From: CAZWHE01 sp964633825
Lineage (GTDB): Bacteria > Planctomycetota > B15-G4 > CAYZWU01
Direction: 5' to 3'
DNA: 13,501 bases
Assembly: GCA_964633825.1 (NCBI GenBank)
Contig: CAZWHE010000112.1
Span: 1-13,501 of the forward strand
Part shown: in pieces, positions 6,911 through 13,501 of the stretch
Layout: every line of letters starts with the position of its first letter
Position numbering within the stretch: the stretch's first letter is position 1
Translations under genes and position numbers: made by a program
Notes under the pieces: model-generated
Database searches by the model: none
What the model was told of the DNA's origin: nothing
The model's input: only the letters and a program-made list of their open reading frames with translations

Positions 6911-9900
6911 TCACCCCCTCTGCAACGCGACAACCTCCTCCAACCCGTCGCGCAGCGACCGGATCCCGTCGACAGCGGCACGCGCGCAGGAGAGGGTTGT
7001 GATGCAGGGGATGTCGGTCCGGATGGCCGAGCGGCGGATCGCGGTCTCGTCGAAGCGGCTCTTCTTGCCGAGGGGGGTGTTGATCACCATCTGCACCTTG
7101 TTGGCCAGGATGCGGTCGGCGATGTCGGGCGTTCCTTCACCCACCTTGGCGATCGCTTCGCAGGGGACGTTTTGCTGCTGGAGGTAGGCGGCCGTTCCCT
7201 TGGTTGCGAGAAGGCTGAACCCGAGGCGGTGAAGGTCGCGCGCGATGGAGAGGGCGGCGGCCTTGTCCCGGTCGTTCACGCTGATGAAGACCGTGCCTTC
7301 GCCGGGCAGGCCCTGTCCCACGGCGAGCTGGGCCTTGGCGAAGGCGGCGCCGAAAGTCGTTCCCACGCCCATCACCTCGCCCGTGCTCTTCATCTCCGGG
7401 CCGAGGAGGCTGTCCGTTTGGGGGAAGCGGCGGAAAGGAAAGACCGGCCCCTTGACGAAGACGCGGCCGAGCGCGCCCGGCTCGGTCACGCCCTGGTCCT
7501 CGAATGTGCGCCCCAGCATGCACCGCGTGGCGACGGCCGTGAGCGGCATGCCGCTCGCCTTCTCGATGAAGGGAATGGTGCGCGACGCGCGCGGGTTGAC
7601 CTCGAGCACGTGGATCACGCCCTCGAAGCCCGCGAACTGCACGTTGAGCAGGCCGACCACGCCGAGCTCGAGGGCGAGGCGCCGCGTGTGCTCGCGCATC
7701 ACGTCGAGCTCGATCGGCGTGACGCGGTACGCCGGAAGCACGGCGAAGCTGTCGCCCGAGTGGACGCCCGCCTCCTCGATGTGCTGGAGGATCCCGCCGA
7801 TGATGACGCGCTTCCCGTCGCACACGGCGTCCACGTCGAACTCGACGGCATCCTCGAGAAAGCGGTCGATGAGAACGGGGTGCTCGGGCGAGACGCGCGC
7901 CGCCTCGGCGAAGTAGGTCAGGAGCCCCGTCTCGTCGTAGACGATCTTCATGGCCCGCCCGCCGAGCACGTAGCTCGGCCGCACCATGACGGGGAAACCG
8001 ATCTCGCCGGCGATGCGGAACGCCTCGTCCACGCTCATGGCGCTCCCGTAGCGCGGCGCGGGAACGCCGAGACGGCCGGTGATCTCACCGAAGCGGTCGC
8101 GGTCCTCGGCGCGGTCGATGGCGTCGACGGGCGTTCCCAGGATACTCACGCCCGCGTTCTCGAGATCGCGCGCCAGGTTGAGCGGCGTCTGCCCGCCGAG
8201 AGTGACGATGACGCCCTCCGGCTCCTCGCGCTCGACGATGTGCATCACCTCCTCGAAGCGGAGCGGCTCGAAGTAGAGGCGGTCCGAGATGTCGTAGTCG
8301 GTGCTCACCGTCTCGGGGTTGCAGTTGACTAAAATCGCCTCCACCCCCTCGGCGCGGAGCGTCTTCACCGCCTGGCAGCAGCACGTGTCGAACTCGATCC
8401 CCTGGCCGATCCGGTTCGGCCCGCTCCCGAGAACGATCACCTTCCGCCCGGGCTGCGGGTCGGCCTCGCAGGGGCCGTTCTCCCACGTGGAATAGAGGTA
8501 GGGCGTGCGGCTCTTGAACTCGGCCGCGCACGTATCGACGCGGCGGAACACGGGGCGAAGGCCTATCTCCTCGCGCCTCGCTTTCACGGCCGCGGCGCCG
8601 CTCCCCGTGAGCTGGGCGATCCTCCGGTCGCTGAACCCCTCGCGCTTGGCGAGGCGCAGCACCTCGGGCGGCATTTCATCGAGGCTGAAGCTCCTCAGCG
8701 TCCCCTCCACCTCGACGAGGCGGCCGAGGTTGTCGAGAAACCAGGGGTCGATGCCGGTGACGGCGCAGAGCTCCTCGGCGCTGAAGCCGCGGCGCATCGC
8801 TTCGTGGAGGTCCTTCAGCCGGGACGGGTTCGGCCGCTCGAGCGCGGTGCCCAGCTCGTCGAGGGAGCGTTTCGACGGCGCCGAATCCCACCCGTCGTCG
8901 CCCAGCTCGAGGGAGCGGAGCGCCTTCTGGAGCGCCTCGCGGAAGGTGCGGCCGATGGCCATCACCTCCCCAACGGACTGCATCGTCGTGCCGAGCTTGT
9001 CGGGCGTGCCCGGGAACTTCTCGAAGGACCAGCGCGGCACCTTCACCACCGTGTAGTCGATGGAGGGCTCGAAGCACGCCGACGAGACGCCCGTGATCTC
9101 GTTGGGGAGCTCGTCGAGCGTGTACCCCACGGCGAGGAGGGACGCGATCTTGGCGATGGGGTAGCCCGTGGCCTTGCTCGCCAGCGCGCTCGACCGGCTC
9201 ACGCGGGGGTTCATCTCGATAACGACGCGCTCGCCGCTCGACGGGTCGACGGCGAACTGCACGTTCGACCCGCCGCAGACCACGCCCACGGCGTCGAGCA
9301 CCTGAAGCGCCTCGTCGCGGAGGTGCTGGTACTCCCGGTCGGTCAGGGTCTGGGCCGGCGCCACGGTGATGCTGTCGCCCGTGTGCACGCCCATGGCGTC
9401 GAAGTTCTCGATCGAGCAGACGATGATGCCGTTGCCGGCCCGGTCGCGGATCACCTCGAGCTCGTACTCCTTCCAGCCGAGCACGCTCTCCTCGATGAGC
9501 ACGCTCTGCACGGGCGAGAGGCGGAGCCCGTCGGCCGCGGCCTCGAGAAACTCTTCCCGGGTCCCGGCAACGCCCGACCCCGACCCGCCGAGGGTGAAGC
9601 TCGGCCGGAGTATGGCCGGAAACCCGACCCTGTCGATCGCCTCGTCCGCGTCGTCCATCGAGGTGAGAAGGAAGCTCCCGGGCACGCGGAGGCCCACCTT
9701 CTCCATCACCTCCTTGAAGCGCTCCCGGTCCTCGGCGAGGCGGATGCTGCGGACGCCGGCGCCGATCAGCTCGACGCCGTGCCGCTCGAGCACGCCCCGG
9801 TCGTGGAGCTCCACGGCGATGTTGAGCGCCGTCTGCCCACCCACCGTGGCGAGGACGGCGTCCGGTTTCTCGGCCTCGATCACCTTCTCCACGAGGTCGG

Positions 9901-10111
9901 GCGTGAGCGGCTCGATGTAGGTCGCGTCGGCCCGATCCGGATCGGTCATGATCGTGGCGGGATTGGAATTGACGAGGATGAGGCGGAAGCCCTCGCGCTT
10001 GAGGGCCTTGAGCGCCTGCGTGCCCGAGTAATCGAACTCGCAGGCTTGGCCGATGACGATCGGCCCTGAGCCGAGAACGAGGATCGATTCGATGTCAGCG
10101 CGCCGCGGCAT
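6911..10111 (-). CDS. carB: Carbamoyl-phosphate synthase large subunit
   Basis: At 1066 aa this is full length for the family. It makes carbamoyl phosphate from bicarbonate, ammonia channelled from CarA, and two ATP, feeding pyrimidine and arginine synthesis. The two homologous halves are clear. The first opens with LVLGSGPIVIGQACEFDYSG (11-30), VNSNPATIMTD (47-57) and GGQTAL (91-96), with the ATP-grasp core ending in IEMNPRVSRSSALASKATGY (298-317). An oligomerisation region follows at about 400-545. The second half starts at VIVLGSGPNRIGQGIEFD (558-575) and repeats VNCNPETVSTD (595-605) and a second NPRASRT. The last 130 or so residues form the MGS-like allosteric domain with TKGTA and INTP. 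No key motif is missing. The ATG at 10111 lies inside the end of carA (17-nt overlap) and has AGGAG 7 nt upstream, so the two are translated from one message. Confidence 0.98.
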   Translation of the reverse strand: MPRRADIESILVLGSGPIVIGQACEFDYSGTQALKALKREGFRLILVNSNPATIMTDPDRADATYIEPLTPDLVEKVIEAEKPDAVLATVGGQTALNIAVELHDRGVLERHGVELIGAGVRSIRLAEDRERFKEVMEKVGLRVPGSFLLTSMDDADEAIDRVGFPAILRPSFTLGGSGSGVAGTREEFLEAAADGLRLSPVQSVLIEESVLGWKEYELEVIRDRAGNGIIVCSIENFDAMGVHTGDSITVAPAQTLTDREYQHLRDEALQVLDAVGVVCGGSNVQFAVDPSSGERVVIEMNPRVSRSSALASKATGYPIAKIASLLAVGYTLDELPNEITGVSSACFEPSIDYTVVKVPRWSFEKFPGTPDKLGTTMQSVGEVMAIGRTFREALQKALRSLELGDDGWDSAPSKRSLDELGTALERPNPSRLKDLHEAMRRGFSAEELCAVTGIDPWFLDNLGRLVEVEGTLRSFSLDEMPPEVLRLAKREGFSDRRIAQLTGSGAAAVKARREEIGLRPVFRRVDTCAAEFKSRTPYLYSTWENGPCEADPQPGRKVIVLGSGPNRIGQGIEFDTCCCQAVKTLRAEGVEAILVNCNPETVSTDYDISDRLYFEPLRFEEVMHIVEREEPEGVIVTLGGQTPLNLARDLENAGVSILGTPVDAIDRAEDRDRFGEITGRLGVPAPRYGSAMSVDEAFRIAGEIGFPVMVRPSYVLGGRAMKIVYDETGLLTYFAEAARVSPEHPVLIDRFLEDAVEFDVDAVCDGKRVIIGGILQHIEEAGVHSGDSFAVLPAYRVTPIELDVMREHTRRLALELGVVGLLNVQFAGFEGVIHVLEVNPRASRTIPFIEKASGMPLTAVATRCMLGRTFEDQGVTEPGALGRVFVKGPVFPFRRFPQTDSLLGPEMKSTGEVMGVGTTFGAAFAKAQLAVGQGLPGEGTVFISVNDRDKAAALSIARDLHRLGFSLLATKGTAAYLQQQNVPCEAIAKVGEGTPDIADRILANKVQMVINTPLGKKSRFDETAIRRSAIRTDIPCITTLSCARAAVDGIRSLRDGLEEVVALQRG

Positions 10112-11234
10112 GGCCAGACTCCTTTCGTGCGGCGCCGCCCCTCAACGCCGCCATCTCCTGCCGGAAGCGCCTGAAAAGATAGCGGCTGTCCCGCGGGCCG
10201 GGCGCCGCCTCGGGGTGGAACTGCACCGAGTAGACGGGCCGGCCGACCACCTCGAGCCCTTCGATCGTCTCGTCGTTCAGGCTCACGTGGGTGACGCACG
10301 CTCTCTGGGGATCGAGAGCCCCGGCCGGAACGGCGTAGTTGTGGTTCTGGCTCGTGATCTCCACGCGGTTGTCCGACAGGCGGCGCACGGGATGGTTGGC
10401 GCCGTGATGGCCGAAGGGAAGCTTCTGCGTCGTCGCGCCGAGCGCCCGGGCGAGGAGCTGGTGGCCGAGGCAGATCCCGAAGATGGGCAGCCCCGTTTCG
10501 AGGAGCTTTTCGATCTTGCCGACGAGATCGGGAAGGGAGGCGGGGTCACCCGGGCCGTTGCTGAGAAAGATCCCTTCGGCCGGGGAGGCCAGGATCGTAT
10601 CGATGGGCGTCCGCGCGGGCCAGATCGTGCCGCAGCACCCTTCCGCCGCGAGCCGGGTCAGGATGCTGCGCTTGATGCCGAAATCGAGGACAGCCACGCG
10701 GAAGGGCTCGCCCCCTTCGGGAGGCGCGGCCGAGGCCTCGAAGCTCCGCTTCTCCTTCGTGGTGACGCGGGCGACCCAGTCGGTCTCGCTGATCAGGGGG
10801 ATGGAGCACGCCTTCTCGATAAGGTCCTCGGACTTTCCCGGGCCGAGGGCGCCCCGGCACGTCCCGTGATCCCTGATCCGGATGGTGAGCGCGCGCGTGT
10901 CCACGTCCGAAAGACCGGGCACGCCGGAGTGGCGGAGGAAATCATCGAGCGAGCGGTCGGCATGGCGGTGAAAGGTCCGGCGGCAATGATCGCGCACGAT
11001 CACGGCGGCGGGGTGGATCAGGCTCGATTCGAAATCCCCCCTGTGGATACCGTAGTTGCCGATGTGGGGCGCAGTGAAAACAATGATCTGGCCGGCGTAA
11101 CTCGGATCGGTCAGGATCTCCTGGTAGCCCGTCATGCCCGTGTGGAAAACGATCTCGCCCGCCGCGGCGCCGGGCGCACCGAACAGCCTGCCCTGGAAGG
11201 TCAGACCCGTCTCCAGGGCGAGGGTTGCGAGCAA
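10095..11234 (-). CDS. carA: Carbamoyl-phosphate synthase small (glutaminase) subunit
   Basis: This 379-aa protein hydrolyses glutamine and passes ammonia to CarB. The N-terminal CPSase small domain carries HTGMTGYQEILTDPSYAGQI (31-50) and GNYGI (59-63). The C-terminal class I amidotransferase domain has SNGPGDP (225-231), the nucleophile C255 in GICLGHQ, and the catalytic pair H340 and E342 in FHPEA. The only in-frame start before the upstream TGA is TTG at 11232-11234. It gives LLATLALETGLTFQGRLFGA, which matches the usual CarA beginning, so a TTG start is chosen. The sequence ahead of it (GGAAAAAAGAAA) is only a weak Shine-Dalgarno. The gene leads the carAB operon, and its last 17 nt overlap carB. 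A candidate sigma70-type promoter lies about 50 nt upstream. Confidence 0.97.
   Translation of the reverse strand: MLATLALETGLTFQGRLFGAPGAAAGEIVFHTGMTGYQEILTDPSYAGQIIVFTAPHIGNYGIHRGDFESSLIHPAAVIVRDHCRRTFHRHADRSLDDFLRHSGVPGLSDVDTRALTIRIRDHGTCRGALGPGKSEDLIEKACSIPLISETDWVARVTTKEKRSFEASAAPPEGGEPFRVAVLDFGIKRSILTRLAAEGCCGTIWPARTPIDTILASPAEGIFLSNGPGDPASLPDLVGKIEKLLETGLPIFGICLGHQLLARALGATTQKLPFGHHGANHPVRRLSDNRVEITSQNHNYAVPAGALDPQRACVTHVSLNDETIEGLEVVGRPVYSVQFHPEAAPGPRDSRYLFRRFRQEMAALRGGAARKESGHAAAR
10119..10123 (-). promoter_or_regulatory. carB ribosome-binding site inside carA
   Basis: AGGAG on the minus strand lies 7 nt before the carB ATG and within carA codons. It supports the 10111 start and the 17-nt overlap. 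Confidence 0.6.
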
Positions 11235-11543
11235 TTTCTTTTTTCCAGGGGGTCAAAGGTTTGGATCGTCTATCGCCGGAAGTCAGAATAAGGCAACGGC
11301 GCCCGATTGGCAAGGCCGGGCCGGATGATTTCGCCTTAATCTTTTACCTCAAGTGGAGTTTTCAGGTTCGCATGGAATCTCGTGCCCAAAAAGATGAACC
11401 GATCGCTGGTTGATGGAAACGGATGTGCCTGGGCCGGACCGTGCCCCAGATTCAGATCTTGAAAATTCGTTGGCAGGCGAAGAGATTTCAAGGTTACTAA
11501 GTCGACGCCAATAACGACGTAGAAACCAGCGGAGCGAAAAACA
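11235..11543. other. Divergent regulatory region between carA and the MOSC gene
   Basis: This 309-bp spacer lies between the divergent carA and MOSC genes and should hold both promoters. The minus-strand half has the candidate carAB promoter at 11285-11313. The plus-strand half has a 7-bp inverted repeat, CTTGAAA (11458-11464) with TTTCAAG (11486-11492), ahead of the MOSC gene, but no clear sigma70 promoter. I see no riboswitch or obvious attenuator. Confidence 0.45.
11285..11313 (-). promoter_or_regulatory. Candidate carAB promoter (TTGCCA-17-TATTCT)
   Basis: On the minus strand TTGCCA (plus 11308-11313) is followed after exactly 17 bp by TATTCT (plus 11285-11290). Each hexamer matches the sigma70 consensus at four or five positions. 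It would start transcription about 45 nt before the carA TTG. No direct evidence of use. Confidence 0.35.
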
Positions 11544-12002
11544 ATGGCCCGAATCTTCCAGATCAACCTGTCGCAGGGCGGAGTTCCCAAGCTTCCCGTC
11601 TCCGAAGGCGAAGTCACCCCCCTCGGCCTCGAGGGAGACGACCAGAGAAACAAGAAACACCACGGTGGTCCGGAAAGAGCCCTCTGCCTCTACTCGCTCG
11701 ATCTGACCCTCGAGCTCCAGGCCGAGGGGCACCCGATCTTCCCCGGCTCGACGGGTGAAAACATCACGATCTCGGGCCTCGACTGGGAGCGGATCAAGCC
11801 CGGTGACCGCATCCGCCTCGGAAAAGAGGTTGTCATCGAGATCACACGCCACACAACGCCCTGCCGGGCTCTTGGCGATTCCTTCAAGGACGGAGAGATC
11901 AACCGCATCTCGCAGGACGACAACCCCGGCTGGGCGAGGTGGTACGCGCGCGTGCTTTCGCCGGGATGGATCCGGATCGGCGATCGGGTGGGATTTGACT
12001 AA
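11544..12002 (+). CDS. Stand-alone MOSC-domain protein
   Basis: This 152-aa protein is a single MOSC domain, the fold of the C-terminus of molybdenum-cofactor sulfurase. The family is associated with handling of Moco or of persulfide sulfur; the substrate of small stand-alone members is mostly unknown. The sequence shows the family landmarks: an HHGGPERALCLYS motif at 39-51, GENITISGLDW at 71-81, GDRIRLG at 87-93, and the invariant Cys in TPCRALG (C107), then a Trp-rich C-terminus with GWIRIGDRV. There is no signal peptide or membrane segment. Start ATG 11544 has GGAG 9 nt upstream. It is transcribed divergently from carA and followed by a possible terminator. No Moco biosynthesis gene is nearby, so context adds nothing about its substrate. 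GC-rich codons like carAB suggest it is native. Confidence 0.9.
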   Translation: MARIFQINLSQGGVPKLPVSEGEVTPLGLEGDDQRNKKHHGGPERALCLYSLDLTLELQAEGHPIFPGSTGENITISGLDWERIKPGDRIRLGKEVVIEITRHTTPCRALGDSFKDGEINRISQDDNPGWARWYARVLSPGWIRIGDRVGFD

Positions 12003-12054
12003 TTAGCCGAGGTTATTTGCACAAACAATTGTGTCACTCTTCCTCTGACACAAA

Positions 12055-12089
12055 TCCGAAATAATATAATCGGTTCGGACAGTTTTTTT
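12055..12089 (+). terminator. Candidate Rho-independent terminator of the MOSC gene
   Basis: TCCGAA (12055-12060) pairs with TTCGGA (12074-12079) over a 13-nt loop, and seven T follow at 12083-12089 after CAG. The stem is short, so the call is moderate. The perfect 8-bp repeat just upstream (12029-12053) may contribute. Confidence 0.4.
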
Positions 12090-12252
12090 CAGCCTGGGAA
12101 ACAACTTCTTTCATGTGCGTAACTACAGACACTTCCAGATAAGAGCCATTCAAAACGCACATAAGAATTTTATCGTTTCTCCTACCAAGATTGGTCAGCA
12201 GACGAGTTCTCCCGCCCCACCAACCCGGTGGATATTTCGAAGAAAATTCCCT

Positions 12253-12280
12253 TTGACTTTGTTCAATAAGTATGTATAAT
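12253..12280 (+). promoter_or_regulatory. Strong sigma70-type promoter of the ORF6N gene
   Basis: TTGACT (12253-12258) and TATAAT (12275-12280) are separated by 16 bp, an almost perfect consensus pair. The region is AT-rich against a GC-rich background. A direct repeat of TATGTA around the -10 and the palindrome ATGTACAT just downstream could form an operator. Confidence 0.65.
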
Positions 12281-12298
12281 GTATGTACATTTGAGACG

Positions 12299-12345
12299 CG
12301 CGCATGAAGCCGGCGGCTCGCTCCGCGATCCGCGGCTTATGCGCG
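12299..12345 (+). repeat. GC-rich hairpin in the ORF6N leader
   Basis: CGCGCAT (12299-12305) pairs with ATGCGCG (12339-12345). After a bulged G at 12306, AAGCC (12307-12311) pairs with GGCTT (12334-12338). A further GCGG/CCGC pairing (12313-12316 with 12323-12326) closes an inner loop. The stem would be very stable in the RNA leader or as extruded DNA. There is no T-run after it, so it is not a terminator. Confidence 0.5.
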
Positions 12346-12374
12346 AGGTGGTTGGGGACGTAGAGACAGATTGA

Positions 12375-12402
12375 CAAGGTGATCTCAATCTGCGACCACC
12401 TC
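12375..12402 (+). repeat. 28-bp near-palindrome upstream of the ORF6N gene (copy 1, inverted)
   Basis: The element starts CAAGGTGATC and ends TGCGACCACCTC. It is the reverse complement of 12625-12652 inside the coding region, with 26 of 28 positions identical. It ends 10 nt before GAGGAG, the ribosome-binding site. It may be an operator or an RNA element. Confidence 0.65.
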
Positions 12403-12412
12403 TCTGGTAGCT

Positions 12413-12418
12413 GAGGAG
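12413..12418 (+). promoter_or_regulatory. Ribosome-binding site of the ORF6N gene
   Basis: GAGGAG lies 5 nt before ATG at 12424. An in-frame GTG at 12418 overlaps this site and is therefore not the start. Confidence 0.6.
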
Positions 12419-12423
12419 TGGCA

Positions 12424-12951
12424 ATGGCGAAATCAAAGGCACTGGTCAAGGTCGGCAAGATCCAGCAGCGCATCCTTCTGATTCGCGGTGTCAAGGTCAT
12501 GATAGACGCGGATCTTGCAGAGGCTTACGGCGTGCCAACGCGTCGACTGAACGAGCAAGTCAGGCGAAACCGTGACAGGTTTCCGGACGACTTCATGTTC
12601 CAACTCACCCCTGAGGAGAAGTCGGAGGTGGTCGCAAATTGCGATCACCTTGAGAAGCTCAAGTTCTCTAAGGCCATGCCTCTGGTCTTCACCGAGCACG
12701 GAGCCATCATGGCCGCCAACGTCCTCAACTCGCCGAAAGCGATCGAAGTCAGTGTGTTCGTTGTCAGGGCATTCGTTCAGCTGCGCGAGACTATCGCGGG
12801 GCACAAGGAACTCGCCCGCAAGATCGCCCAACTTGAAAGGAAGCTGGGCGACCATGACGAAAAGATCATGGTTTTGATGGAGGCAATCAAGCAGCTTATG
12901 GACCCGACGCCACCGCCCAAGACCAGGCGGATCGGATTCCACAGGGACTGA
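12424..12951 (+). CDS. ORF6N (KilA-N-related) DNA-binding domain protein
   Basis: This 175-aa protein has an N-terminal ORF6N domain at about 10-105. Its landmarks are RGVKVMIDADLAEAYGV (21-37), TRRLNEQVRRNRDRFPDDFMFQLT (39-62), LVFTEHGAIMAANVLNS (87-103) and VFVVRAFVQLRE (111-122). A short charged coiled coil (about 125-160) and a basic tail follow. ORF6N and KilA-N domains come from large DNA viruses and phage antirepressor-type proteins. The many chromosomal copies in bacteria have no settled function, though DNA binding is expected. Residues 68-77 (EVVANCDHLE) are encoded by the second copy of the 28-bp near-palindrome found before the gene, which suggests autoregulation. ATG 12424 is chosen because GAGGAG lies 5 nt upstream. 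Codons are less GC-biased than in the neighbours, so it may be a recent arrival. Confidence 0.88.
   Translation: MAKSKALVKVGKIQQRILLIRGVKVMIDADLAEAYGVPTRRLNEQVRRNRDRFPDDFMFQLTPEEKSEVVANCDHLEKLKFSKAMPLVFTEHGAIMAANVLNSPKAIEVSVFVVRAFVQLRETIAGHKELARKIAQLERKLGDHDEKIMVLMEAIKQLMDPTPPPKTRRIGFHRD
12625..12652 (+). repeat. 28-bp near-palindrome inside the ORF6N gene (copy 2)
   Basis: Its core, GGTGGTCGCAA, A, TTGCGATCACC, is a near-perfect palindrome with one mismatched pair per arm. It encodes residues 68-77 and is the inverted partner of 12375-12402. Confidence 0.65.
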
Positions 12952-13093
12952 TCCCAACAACGAAGTGCATCCTCTTGTCAACCCGCGCGCTGTGCGGCTT
13001 GCCAAAGGGTGACTTCAACCGTCGAAGATGGTCGCAAGATGCGGTCGGTTCGTGGTTCGCTGAGAAAGGCCGAGAAAGATAAAGGAGGCGCCC
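12952..13093 (+). other. Region upstream of lexA
   Basis: This 142-bp gap separates the ORF6N gene from lexA. I find no CTGT-N8-ACAG or GAAC-N4-GTTC LexA box. GGTTCG is repeated at 13047-13052 and 13054-13059. A degenerate match to the ORF6N near-palindrome (GGTCGCAA, 2 nt, TGCGGTC) lies at 13030-13046. No strong promoter is recognisable. Confidence 0.35.
13083..13088 (+). promoter_or_regulatory. lexA ribosome-binding site
   Basis: AGGAGG lies 5 nt before ATG 13094 and fixes the start of the partial lexA gene. Confidence 0.65.
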
Positions 13094-13501
13094 ATGGAGC
13101 GGCTGACGCCGAACCAGCAGAGAGTCTTCCGGTTCATCGAGGAGTTCATCGACCGGAAGGGATACGCGCCCACCATGGACGAGATCGGCCGGCACCTGGG
13201 CGTGAGCAAGCCCACGGTCCAGCAGTATCTCCGGGCGCTCGAGGAGAAGGGCGCCATCGCGCGGGAGCGGTACGCCCACCGCTCGATCGAGATCGCGGCG
13301 CGCGGCAAAGGGCGCAGCGGAGCGAGAACGCGGCTCCCCCTCGTGGGCCGGATCGCGGCCGGTAAACCGATCGACGCGATCGAGAACCGAGAGATGGTCG
13401 ACGTGGCCGAGATGCTGGGCATCGACAGAGACGAGGTTCCCTTCCTCCTCCAGGTGAAGGGGGACTCGATGATCGACGAGGGCATCTTCGACGGAGACTA
13501 C
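13094..13501 (+). CDS. lexA: LexA repressor, N-terminal 136 residues (cut by window end)
   Basis: LexA represses SOS genes and cleaves itself when RecA is activated by single-stranded DNA. Residues 1-65 form the winged-helix domain: LTPNQQRVFRFIEEFI, then TMDEIGRHLGVSKPTVQQYLRALEEKG, where family members recognise the operator. The cleavage site is A89-G90 in LVGRIAAGKP. The catalytic Ser is S125 in VKGDSMIDEGIFDGDY. The partner Lys would lie about 35 residues further on, beyond the window. ATG 13094 has a near-ideal AGGAGG 5 nt upstream and gives the family-typical beginning. The open frame runs off the end without a stop. No classical LexA operator is visible upstream, so autoregulation, if present, uses a box I do not recognise. 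Confidence 0.95.
   Translation, partial: MERLTPNQQRVFRFIEEFIDRKGYAPTMDEIGRHLGVSKPTVQQYLRALEEKGAIARERYAHRSIEIAARGKGRSGARTRLPLVGRIAAGKPIDAIENREMVDVAEMLGIDRDEVPFLLQVKGDSMIDEGIFDGDY

Larger units (their letters stand above)
12003..12423. other. Long structured intergenic and leader region before the ORF6N gene
   Basis: These 421 bp hold no convincing gene. In order they contain an 8-bp inverted repeat TTGTGTCA/TGACACAA (12029-12053), a weak terminator (12055-12089), and an 8-bp inverted repeat ATGTGCGT/ACGCACAT with a 34-nt loop (12113-12162). Then come a strong promoter (12253-12280), an ATGTACAT palindrome near the expected start of transcription (12283-12290), a large GC-rich hairpin (12299-12345), and a 28-bp near-palindrome (12375-12402) followed by the ribosome-binding site. 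The expected leader is about 135 nt, long for a small gene. Confidence 0.6.

Noticed and set aside
6815..8332. Long plus-strand open frame (505 codons) opposite carB
   Set aside because: It is an antisense shadow of GC-rich carB codons. The translation is rich in Arg, Ala, His and Asp with no domain, and carB is certain. The same applies to 8804-10069 and 10053-11291.
12299..12345. Integron attC site
   Set aside because: There are no matching RYYYAAC and GTTRRRY ends around the hairpin, and no integrase or cassette structure.
12195..12500. Minus-strand open frame of 101 codons before and into the ORF6N gene
   Set aside because: It covers the strong plus-strand promoter, the hairpin and the ORF6N start. 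It shows no domain and no ribosome-binding site.
12952..13093. LexA operator (SOS box) before lexA
   Set aside because: No CTGT-N8-ACAG, GAAC-N4-GTTC or GTTC-N7-GTTC was found. The GGTTCG repeat has 7-bp spacing that fits none of them.
1..13501. tRNA, rRNA, CRISPR arrays, transposase genes
   Set aside because: No such sequence, regular spaced repeats or transposase motifs were seen in the window.

Overview
The window reads as a chromosomal segment of a GC-rich free-living bacterium with an AT-richer cassette next to housekeeping genes. No rRNA, tRNA, CRISPR array or complete insertion sequence is visible. The carAB genes, the MOSC gene and the lexA homologue have strongly G/C-ending codons. 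The left 6.6 kb is clearly less GC-rich, most of all in its last gene. I cannot name the taxon. The combination of a stand-alone MOSC protein, an ORF6N-domain protein and a classical LexA fits many poorly cultured Gram-negative lineages.

Layout, left to right. (1) 107-6569, minus strand: a three-gene operon whose junctions are both ATGA overlaps. In transcription order it encodes a 391-aa Mre11/SbcD-like metallophosphoesterase, a 998-aa Rad50/YhaN-like ATPase with a C-terminal winged-helix-like tail, and a 765-aa RloC/AAA_13-like ATPase with a CPFC zinc hook and an extra C-terminal domain. (2) 6570-6910: a 341-bp spacer that forms the boundary to the housekeeping DNA. (3) 6911-11234, minus strand: carB and carA, the two subunits of carbamoyl-phosphate synthase. 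(4) 11235-11543: a divergent promoter region. (5) 11544-12002, plus strand: a small MOSC-domain protein, followed by a likely terminator. (6) 12003-12951: a long structured leader with a strong sigma70-type promoter, then an ORF6N (KilA-N-related) protein. (7) 13094-end, plus strand: the start of a LexA repressor, cut by the window edge.

How the parts fit together. CarA supplies ammonia from glutamine to CarB, which makes carbamoyl phosphate for pyrimidine and arginine synthesis. LexA controls the DNA-damage response. The left operon joins a Mre11-Rad50-type pair to a second, RloC-like ATPase under tight translational coupling. It looks like a DNA-end- or foreign-DNA-sensing effector module, and I infer that it is a candidate anti-phage system I cannot match to a named one. 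Its nuclease has two unusual metal ligands, its Rad50-like subunit lacks a zinc hook but carries a DNA-binding-like tail, and its third subunit has a C-terminal domain with an R-x3-E pair reminiscent of the PrrC/RloC anticodon nucleases.

A second point of interest is the ORF6N gene. A 28-bp near-palindrome just ahead of its ribosome-binding site recurs inside the coding region in inverted orientation with only two mismatches. This suggests autoregulation through a protein-binding operator or an RNA structure.
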